Part shown: positions 9,401 to 13,996 of the stretch, in pieces
Position numbering within the stretch: the stretch's first letter is position 1
Layout: each line of letters opens with the position of its first letter
Assembly (NCBI RefSeq): GCF_000003605.2
Contig: NW_003135340.1
Coordinates: 97,602-111,597, forward strand
Origin: Saccoglossus kowalevskii
Lineage: Eukaryota; Hemichordata; Enteropneusta; Harrimaniidae
Reading direction: 5' to 3'
DNA: 13,996 nucleotides
The notes under the pieces: model-generated
The model's input: only the letters and a program-made list of their open reading frames with translations
Database searches by the model: none
What the model was told of the DNA's origin: nothing
Translations under genes and position numbers: made by a program

Positions 9401-12400
9401 CATATCCAAACATTAATCCTTGGTCTCCAGCGCCAAGATGATCCAAATCACGGTTTTCATGCACTGCATGTGAAATCTGAGGGTCTTGTTGCTGCAGCGT
9501 GGTCATCACATTACATGTCAGGTAATCAAATCCTGCAATTGACACAAAAAGGAAACTCAAACAAACAAACAATCACAACATTATTTACAATTTGTGACAT
9601 TTTATCAACTTTTTGAAAAAGTTTTTTTTCTGTAACATTATTCAAAGTTGTATTGTATTCAAAGTTGTAATTTTTGAAAAGAAAACTAAGTTTTATACAA
9701 GAAGCATCTCAATGGCAGAGGAATGAGTTTCTAATTTTGTAAATGCTTCATTCACAATGAATATTAATTTCATAATATACTGTAGAATACTTTATTTTCG
9801 CTTGGAATTTATTTTCGCTATTTTTGCTGAAGGGATGTTTCCGTGAAAATAAAATCCAGCGAATATACTTTTTTCCTATATTTCACATTAAACCTCATAA
9901 AAAAAATCAGTGAAAATATATTCCATAAAAAATGCCCAAAAAGCCTTTTCAGCGAAAATAAAGTATTCCACAGTAGTCCATCATCAATCGCCTAACAGAG
10001 AATCCCTCGTATGACTGGTGACAACCTAAGATACCTGATCATAACCAAATTCAAAAAACTGCTCAGCAATATTTAGCTACTGGCGATAAAATTTCAGATA
10101 TGGACATCTTGCAATAACATTGCATTTATTACAGTATATCATTACATAACACTTCAGAGGCGGCCAACAAAAATCGTGAATGCTTACACATTAGGGCATT
10201 TGATTTCAGATTTTACAAAAGCTTTATTTCATGAAAAATCATACCTTAGGGTTTTTATGACGATGCTGCATGTATATATAAAAAAAATATTTAAACTTGC
10301 TCACAAAAACTCGGTCATCCACATCTTCAAATTCTATTTTAAAGCAGGAGGGTTGTCACCTGCGCACGTGCGGGAATTGAGTCCCAAGCGACGATAACAA
10401 CACACGCTAAAAATGCAAAACGCTGTTTGTGTGTGTGTCTTATTTTATTATTTTGTGAAATAACAATAAAAAAAAAACGCTCAAACGTAGACGCTTGTTT
10501 GTAAACAATGAATTGCTATGGCCACCTGACGCATGCGTAGGCGGCGACTCCCCCGCTTTAATAAATTTCAAACTCTTCATTTTGAGAGATATACATTTCA
10601 AAATTATCTTCTGCAGAGAATGCTGGTTTTTTCACGGTACTGTTTTATTGACCATGGTAGTGAACAGTTTAATACCAATCTTACCCATTTCAGAGGATGA
10701 ATATCCAACTTCTTTGACTACATCTCTCACAATCTGGGCATAGTCAATAACTGCGTGCGATGTAATCTCGCCGCCAACCAATATCATGCCATTACTGGCA
10801 AAACATTCTGTGAAGAAATGTATGATTTAGAAAAGCAGTAGTTCTAAGCATTAGGGAGGTTAAAGATGAATTGAAGATTATACGTCAAGTTCAATATACT
10901 TTCATTATATGAGTTCATAACATCAGAATACCAAAAATGAAAAAAATGTGTTACCAAATAAGAGAGAAGAGGGTATTAAAAAGTAAGGGAAATACAAATC
11001 AAAATTAAACTCTGCAAAACTCCCATTTAAGTATGAAATACTGTAGAATACTTTATTTTCGATTGGAATTTATTTTCGCTATTTTCGCTGAAGGGATGAT
11101 TTCGTGAAAATAAAATCCAGCGAATATACTTTTTTTTCCTATATTTCACATTAAACTCATAAAAAATCAGTGAAAATAAATTCCATACAAAATGCCCAAA
11201 TAGCCTTTTCAGCAAAAATTAATTCCAGCGAAAATAAAGTATTCCACAGTATGTAATCATGTTGTTTTATAAAACATATCTAGGAAATAAAAATTCTCAA
11301 CAGTCACAGAAGAAGCAATGACATTCAAGGTTAGGATCCTCATTCAGCAGATGTTCAGCACCAATATATAGCAAATAATATGCAAATTAACTACTTAATA
11401 TACACAGACGAATTGAAGATTATAAGTCAAGTTCAACATACTTTCATTATATGAGTTCATAACATCAGAATACCAAAAATGAAAAAAAAATTGGGGTTAC
11501 CATTTGATTTTTTGGGATACAAATGTCCAAAATTTATGGAAAATGGTTAAAATTGTAATTTTTACACTGGTTTCTAAAAATGTTGCTCAGTGACATGGGA
11601 TGAAAAAACATAGTACATGTATTATTGTTATGAAATCTAACATAATGAAATCATTTTAAAATAATTTTTGAATAATTTAACGAGTTTCTAGAAGAAACTG
11701 GTTTACTATTATCTACAATAAGAGTGATCTTCCAATATACCAGTAGCGTTCTCCATACTATGTCATCATTTAATATTCACAATAATAGATCCCATATTTG
11801 AGAATAGTAAGTCCTAACCACATGTGTACACTTTGTATGAATATAATGCTTTATCGGAAACAATAAGAGAAAAGAGGCTATTAAAAAGTAAGGGAATCAA
11901 TTACGGCATGCAAATTTAGGTACTGCACAAATACTAAGGAATTTGTAGAAAGAATCCTTACTTCATGAATATTCATTGATACTTACCACATGCCACCTTA
12001 GCGTTGGGATCCTGTTCAAGATGAGCATCTAAAATGGCATCACTCACACAGTCACAGATTTTATCTAAAAATATAGTAAATGCAAGTAAAAATAACTTTT
12101 TACTAGACATGAATTCACAAGCTATAGGTCGTGGCACTGTGACATCATTTGTCTATATTTTTGCCAACCAATTTACGAATGTCTGATATCACTCACACAT
12201 CAACACAGAAGTGTTATCTGCTGTGACAACATTGCCCCGCAGCTTGTTTTATTAACAGGGACACGTATGTAAATTTAAAAAAAAAAGGAGCAGCAAACAA
12301 GGACATTGTATTATCTTGAGTACCGAAGGCCGTTTTTTGCCAAATGAGTCACTGCACATGTTTGGGGCTAATCGCAACAACTCCAAAAGCAACATTCAAA

Positions 12401-13158
12401 TAGAAACCTTCATCAATATCATCATCATATGCATATTCTTATATCACTCAATAAATATATACTACGAGTAAACTATACTATTGGCACATTAACAAATCAC
12501 TTTTCCTTCAGCTTTATGAACATTTATCAATTTCACTGCAAGCTGAATCTAATCAGTCAATGAGAGCTGTGCGCAGCGATATTATTTCATTCTTTCAATG
12601 CTATTCAATATGCCAGCAGAAACCTTTTGCGCGAGTACAGTTGTGACATGTGTGAATATTTATAAAGATAAAGGGAACAGGTTGTTGTGTGTCGTAGTAT
12701 ATGAAATCATACGCAGTTGCCACATATTTCATAAATCTATAATCAATATCTCTTTATATTTTATTATATATAGTTAAACTAAATAAATATAGAAGGCCAA
12801 AAGGTCGTATCCAAATAAATCACACTCATGGTTTTCAATAGCGCTGGGTCCATGGCGTTGCCAGAGTGGGCGCTATTTATATTCGCTAATCGGCTGCCAC
12901 TCAACAGCCGACGACCAAATACATGCAAGTCTTCAAGACCGTGCACATCGATCTAAGGCGGAAATTTTACAAATAAGGGTTTTGTTTGACCTGAAGATGG
13001 CGCTGCACAAGATTGTGCACGTTTCAATAGAACGATTGTTATGGCGATTCAATACAATGGTCATTGCTAAAAGCGAACTCACCTGGATGGCCTTCCTTTA
13101 CCGACTCTGATGAGAACAGAAACGTGTCATCTGAACCGGGTCCACCGTGTCCAGACAT
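3396..13158 (-). CDS. MAT2A: S-adenosylmethionine synthetase (methionine adenosyltransferase), complete spliced gene, 8 coding exons, 390 aa
   Basis: The enzyme makes S-adenosylmethionine from ATP and methionine, the methyl donor of the cytosol and nucleus. Eight exons, each ending at GT and starting after AG, join into 1173 nt without a stop (intron phases 1,1,1,0,0,0,2). Seen in the protein: SESV-EGHPDK at residues 17-27, GAGDQG at 126-131 followed by LMFGY, GRK at 258-260, GGGAFSGKD at 273-281, KVDRS at 284-288, and the C-terminal YGHFGR / FPWE block. These match the N-terminal, central and C-terminal MAT domains and both MAT signatures. At 390 aa it is 5 shorter than the human enzymes, all at the N-terminus. 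The ATG at 13158 has A at -3 and an in-frame TGA 24 nt upstream (13180-13182). Odd: several otherwise conserved blocks are changed (residues 242-253, 108-116, 30-33, 55-57). The symbol is family level; I cannot tell the type 1 or type 2 isoform. Confidence 0.96.
3505..3555. repeat. Intron 7 3'-end segment, copy 1 of a dispersed pair
   Basis: Adjoins the exon 8 acceptor and shares TGTTAATT.CAT.TTTCAAG and TTCTGCATTTG with 4996-5051, 1.49 kb away in the same orientation. Weaker likeness continues further. On the minus strand the shared part would include the branch-point and pyrimidine region of intron 7. Confidence 0.5.
4250..4790. repeat. Degenerate tandem array of about 130-150-bp AT-rich modules
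   Basis: About four modules. Each opens near TAATTA.TATGCA, contains GGATTTCAA or a variant, AGCATCTA, then ACCAAGTTTCAATAAAATTT or a variant with a TTGAGATAT-like end, and closes near TAATTAATATGCAAATTAG. The last runs into GGAACAGACACACACAG near 4773. Related pieces lie at 5410-5450, 5880-5925 and 6000-6030. The modules carry ATGCAAAT (4397-4404, 4529-4536), the POU octamer, beside TAATTA. Class unknown; possibly an amplified non-autonomous element. Confidence 0.55.
4996..5051. repeat. Intron 7 3'-end segment, copy 2
   Basis: Imperfect direct copy of 3505-3555. Similarity fades where exon 8 would begin, so the exon itself was not copied, or has been lost. An AG (minus strand, near 4985) follows it, but nothing coding comes after. 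Confidence 0.5.
5401..5778. repeat. Perfect 189-bp tandem duplication
   Basis: Units 5401-5589 and 5590-5778 are identical base for base on reading. Each starts CATGTAAATCAGCTAATTAA and ends TTTTTTCAGGGATAAT. Each has an ATGCAAAT octamer (5441-5448 and 5630-5637). Identity implies a recent duplication, or an assembly error. Confidence 0.92.
5945..6180. repeat. Three degenerate blocks abutting the exon 7 donor
   Basis: The blocks at 6029-6063 and 6119-6153 share CAGAACA.ATAAT.A.TATATG and GTTACA with a 90-bp offset. A block at 5960-5997 shares the GAAAGGTTACGAAAGTTA-like part and the following GTGA..A.AGGGT with 6143-6180. ATGCAAAT occurs at 6004-6011. The last block ends within a few bases of the donor of exon 7. 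Confidence 0.5.
6187..6320 (-). CDS. MAT2A: MAT coding exon 7 (residues 313-357)
   Basis: Encodes [20 protein letters not shown], a variable helix, then [11 protein letters not shown]317 corresponds to human I322. The acceptor is TTTTTTCAG and the donor ATAAG|GTATTT, phase 2. Minisatellite DNA begins about 40 bp upstream of the acceptor, and a degenerate repeat abuts the donor. Confidence 0.95.
6361..6674. repeat. Minisatellite, eight and a part units of 37-38 bp
   Basis: Units 6361-6399, 6400-6436, 6437-6474, 6475-6512, 6513-6549, 6550-6586, 6587-6623, 6624-6660 and a partial one to 6674. The core is TTTCAATTTGTGATAACTCA followed by CAGCCCATGTCAACCCA. Units 2-7 alternate GATAAGT and GATAACT, so an older unit was probably a dimer of about 75 bp. 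Each core has TGTGA and TCACA four bases apart in the well-kept units. It lies about 40 bp from the exon 7 acceptor. Confidence 0.93.
6905..7133. repeat. Diverged direct repeat of about 90 bp, offset 140 bp
   Basis: 6905-6994 and 7045-7133 share AAAGTT...GTTG.TCAGCCAA, CTTT.AAATA.CG..TGTGAA-like and TTCCAAAAG stretches, roughly 70% alike by eye. Translated on the minus strand, both give a similar short stretch broken by a TGA at the same place. Could be an old repeat family; not a gene. Confidence 0.5.
7395..7577 (-). CDS. MAT2A: MAT coding exon 6 (residues 252-312), with GGGAFSGKD motif
   Basis: Most conserved exon: [20 protein letters not shown], then [28 protein letters not shown] and CRRCLFQ. 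K260, K280, K284 and D286 correspond to human K265, K285, K289 and D291. The acceptor is CCTGTAG, the donor CCAG|GTATGT, phase 0 on both sides. The first residue is S where relatives have G (GDAG / GDCG), and RSAAY is RSGAY. Confidence 0.97.
7578..8317 (-). other. MAT intron 5 (740 bp)
   Basis: GTAAGT...CCTGTAG on the minus strand. Contains a run of 22 A (8015-8036, plus strand), two similar A-rich bits near 7625 and 8105 (both A-run then ATCCT.AAAAAT), and a 10-bp perfect inverted repeat at 8171-8223. Confidence 0.7.
8171..8223. repeat. 10-bp perfect inverted repeat with 33-nt loop
   Basis: TTCCCCTCCA (8171-8180) and TGGAGGGGAA (8214-8223). GC-rich arms in an AT-rich intron. No element boundaries seen. 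Confidence 0.5.
8318..8536 (-). CDS. MAT2A: MAT coding exon 5 (residues 179-251)
   Basis: Encodes [10 protein letters not shown], the central-domain strand [18 protein letters not shown], and [20 protein letters not shown]. The acceptor is CTTTAG, the donor CCTAGG|GTAAGT, both phase 0. The last 10 residues are where relatives carry SGRFVIGGP(Q/M); here GR is EM and VI is TQ. The codons are plain GAA ATG and ACT CAA in an open frame, so this is substitution and not a splice artefact. Confidence 0.96.
8537..9275 (-). other. MAT intron 4 (739 bp), nothing notable
   Basis: GTAAAC...TACTTTAG on the minus strand. Short open frames on both strands near 8936-9172 overlap each other and resemble nothing; no repeat stands out. 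Confidence 0.65.
9276..9532 (-). CDS. MAT2A: MAT coding exon 4 (residues 93-178), with GAGDQG motif
   Basis: Encodes FDYLTCN, the active-site loop, [18 protein letters not shown] and the run into RPDGKCQ. D129 and K176 correspond to human D134 and K181. The acceptor is ATTGCAG, the donor CAG|GTAAAC. At 257 nt it equals the sum of two exons in the vertebrate genes as I recall them (113 + 144 nt, split at GAGDQ|G), so one intron is absent here. The loop normally reading QSPDIAQGV reads QDPQISHAV. Confidence 0.96.
9780..9973. mobile_element. MITE copy B in MAT intron 3
   Basis: Same element and orientation as the copy at 3061-3267, flanked by TA at 9778-9779 and 9974-9975. At 194 bp it is shorter mainly because about 17 bp are missing from the right arm, between two copies of AGCGAAAAT; this looks like slippage between direct repeats. 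Confidence 0.87.
10324..10572. repeat. Imperfect inverted repeat with palindromic CpG-rich cores
   Basis: The left arm (about 10324-10373), read on the minus strand, resembles the right arm (about 10528-10572): both have a CpG palindrome (GCACGTGC 10364-10371; ACGCATGCGT 10529-10538), then an AGG.GRCGAC/AGGTGAC piece, CCC, GCTTTAA and AATTTC/AATTTG. The spacer has A and TG runs. Looks like a worn terminal-inverted-repeat element; ends and target duplication are not found. Confidence 0.4.
10685..10807 (-). CDS. MAT2A: MAT coding exon 3 (residues 52-93)
   Basis: Reads [17 protein letters not shown] and a helix ending GYSSSEMG. E52 and E65 match the conserved human E57 and E70. The acceptor is CTTCACAG, the donor ATGG|GTAAGA, phase 1 on both sides. 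The KTGM seen in E. coli and human MATs is SNGM here. Confidence 0.95.
10862..10981. repeat. Intron 2 duplicated block, short copy
   Basis: Closely matches 11404-11502 joined to 11862-11895: GAATTGAAGATTATA, CATAACATCAGAATACC, then GTTACCA (10950-10956) directly followed by AATAAGAG. It lacks the 359 bp found between these points in the other copy. Confidence 0.75.
11041..11249. mobile_element. MITE copy C in MAT intron 2
   Basis: 209 bp, flanked by TA at 11039-11040 and 11250-11251, same orientation as the other two copies. By hand count it differs from copy A by about 11 substitutions and a 2-base T-run change, roughly 5%. It lies between the two members of the intron 2 duplication. Confidence 0.88.
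11404..11895. repeat. Intron 2 duplicated block, long copy with 359-bp extra segment
   Basis: Same block as 10862-10981, offset about 542 bp, but GTTACCA (11496-11502) and AATAAGAG (from 11862) are separated by 11503-11861. The extra segment has no terminal repeats or target duplication that I can see, so it may be ancestral and lost from the other copy. Confidence 0.7.
11987..12064 (-). CDS. MAT2A: MAT coding exon 2 (residues 26-52, split codons at both ends)
   Basis: Reads [18 protein letters not shown] then PNAKVAC, the helix and strand after HPD in all MATs. The acceptor is TTTTAG and the donor TGTG|GTAAGT, phase 1. Family members normally have CDQ(I/V)SDA; here Q is replaced by C (residue 31), which is unusual. 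Confidence 0.95.
12065..13082 (-). other. MAT intron 1 (1.02 kb)
   Basis: GTGAGT...TTTTTAG on the minus strand. The half near exon 1 (12830-13080) is visibly richer in CpG and holds three inverted repeats (12837-13019). The rest is AT-rich with an A-run near 12276-12287 and no gene. Confidence 0.7.
12837..13019. repeat. Three perfect inverted repeats in intron 1
   Basis: AATAGCGC (12837-12844) with GCGCTATT (12870-12877); TCGGCTG (12890-12896) with CAGCCGA (12905-12911); TGCACAA (13004-13010) with TTGTGCA (13013-13019). All lie within 250 bp of exon 1. They could be cruciforms, transcript hairpins or dimeric factor sites. Confidence 0.5.
13083..13158 (-). CDS. MAT2A: MAT coding exon 1 (residues 1-25)
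   Basis: Starts at the ATG and encodes a short glycine/serine-rich leader followed by [14 protein letters not shown], the start of the MAT N-terminal domain. E18 and H24 correspond to the substrate-site E23 and H29 of the human enzyme. The donor is CCAG|GTGAGT, phase 1; the split codon with exon 2 gives the D of HPDK. The leader before the conserved core is about five residues shorter than in human MATs. Confidence 0.96.
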
Positions 13159-13376
13159 GGTTATTGCTTCACTGTGTTGTCAGTTAATGGTCGTACTCAC
13201 AGTTCTACCAACGAGTTCCCGTATCGAGCGTTTTTGGACCAGTTGACTGGTGTAAACGAAATAGTTGAATTAATGCTAGAACGGGTGTTTAAATCCTATT
13301 TATATGCTCCACAAGTTACCCGACGGTTTCATCAGCCAGCTGTGCTCATGTGGACTGCACAGAGTCCCCAAAGAAA

Positions 13377-13433
13377 AATGGCCGATCTTTGGCGCGGGCT
13401 CATTGGTCCAATCAGAGTTATATAATGACGTCG
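13377..13433. promoter_or_regulatory. Compact promoter-like cluster upstream of MAT, possibly bidirectional
   Basis: Within about 57 bp on the plus strand: AAATGGCC (YY1-like, 13377-13384), TTTGGCGC (E2F consensus, 13388-13395), ATTGGTCCAAT (two opposed CCAAT boxes one base apart, 13402-13412), the palindromic TTATATAA (13418-13425) and TGACGTCG (one base from a CRE, 13426-13433). If the TATA box drives MAT, transcription would start near 13390 and leave a 5' UTR of about 230 nt. The CCAAT pair lies on the downstream side of TATA for MAT, but upstream for plus-strand transcription. The motifs are seen; use as a promoter is inferred. Confidence 0.55.
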
Positions 13434-13996
13434 GCGAATGATAAGCATATGCAGTGTCATCTGATAACTGATCGTTTTTTTGAGGGGGGTGCTCGCTGAC
13501 AAAGTAAACCTATTCTCAACGGATTTTTTTCTGAGTCGATCTCTTTATTGAGTATTCTCTGCAACATTTCTGCCCATGTATACAACTGGAAGAAATTAAA
13601 TTCCAAATTTACAACACAAACGCGACCTCAAATAAGTGGGCGGAACAAATCATGGTGTAGATTTATGAGAGCGTTTAGTGGGAAATTCGTAAGTTGTAGG
13701 TAGTTCCATGTGTAGAACAATCTGAACAATGGTGCACGGTACTGGTGGGTGTCCAGCTAACTTTCCTTGGAAAAAAACTATCTGGCCTCTATGGAATTAC
13801 AAATATGGAAAACAAAACAATAGCACACCAGAGTAAGCGGATGTGTTTATTCTACAGGTTTGTCGCCGTCTGCCACCCCGATCTACAAACTGTCCAACCC
13901 TCATAGAGGCGAGGCACACGTGTTCTCTTGTCAAGTTGATTGATAATATCAGTGTGCTTTATCGCGTCAAAAAAAAAAAACATCGACTATGAACCA
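13434..13996. other. Region upstream of the MAT promoter cluster, no gene recognised
   Basis: No open frame of note on either strand. Seen: a GGGCGG box near 13638, a weak 9-bp inverted repeat (GCCTCTATG 13785-13793, CATAGAGGC 13902-13910) and a run of A near 13969. A first exon of a divergent plus-strand transcript could lie here, but the sequence does not show one. Confidence 0.45.

Larger units (their letters stand above)
9533..10684 (-). other. MAT intron 3 (1.15 kb)
   Basis: GTAAGA...ATTGCAG on the minus strand. Holds MITE copy B (9780-9973), a GC-richer imperfect inverted repeat (10324-10572) and a short (TG)n tract near 10425-10438. The rest shows nothing. Confidence 0.7.
10808..11986 (-). 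other. MAT intron 2 (1.18 kb)
   Basis: GTAAGT...CTTCACAG on the minus strand. Holds the duplicated block (10862-10981 and 11404-11900) and MITE copy C between the copies. ATGCAAAT occurs at 11380-11387 and 11908-11915. Confidence 0.7.

Noticed and set aside
12996-13005. AGATGGCGC near exon 1 as a CTCF or YY1 insulator site
   Set aside because: Only the short core fits; too degenerate to call without chromatin data.
13147-13425. Plus-strand open frame of 92 codons over MAT exon 1 and the promoter cluster
   Set aside because: It is antisense to exon 1 and its 5' UTR, resembles no protein family, and ends in the TATA region. Likely chance in GC-richer DNA.
1-13996. tRNA, rRNA or snRNA genes
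   Set aside because: No A/B-box pair, cloverleaf or conserved snRNA core was found by reading both strands; a covariance-model scan would be decisive.

Overview
The window is a piece of animal nuclear genome. It carries one intact spliced gene on the minus strand, with eight coding exons joined by GT-AG introns, and it sits in AT-rich DNA full of transposon and tandem-repeat debris. The gene is an S-adenosylmethionine synthetase (MAT). The moderate introns (about 0.7-2.7 kb), a degenerate L1/Tx1-type LINE, TA-flanked MITEs and many short AT-rich repeats fit a marine invertebrate. I cannot name the species.

Layout, left to right: 1-2036 is a decayed LINE ORF2 on the minus strand (endonuclease and part of the reverse transcriptase), cut by the window edge. 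2037-3058 is intergenic with small hairpins. 3061-3267 is a MITE. 3396-13158 is the MAT gene on the minus strand, with a polyadenylation signal at 3319-3324. Its coding exons are 13083-13158, 11987-12064, 10685-10807, 9276-9532, 8318-8536, 7395-7577, 6187-6320 and 3396-3498; together they total 1173 nt and give 390 residues with no stop or frameshift. About 13377-13433 is a compact promoter-like cluster. 13434-13996 holds no gene I can recognise.

The introns hold most of the repeat content: two more copies of the same MITE (introns 2 and 3), a 37-38 bp minisatellite (intron 6), a perfect 189-bp tandem duplication and a degenerate tandem array of about 140-bp modules rich in TAATTA and ATGCAAAT (intron 7), a duplicated block with a 359-bp indel (intron 2), and several inverted repeats.

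There is no multi-gene system here. The most interesting point is in the MAT protein. It keeps both family signatures and most catalytic residues, but it has changed several blocks that are shared by E. coli and human enzymes, notably SGRFVIGGPQGD to [12 protein letters not shown] at the ATP site and SPDIAQGV to DPQISHAV in the loop over the active site. With its open frame and clean splice sites, this suggests a divergent but maintained MAT paralogue. Comparisons with relatives are from memory of those proteins; no search was run.
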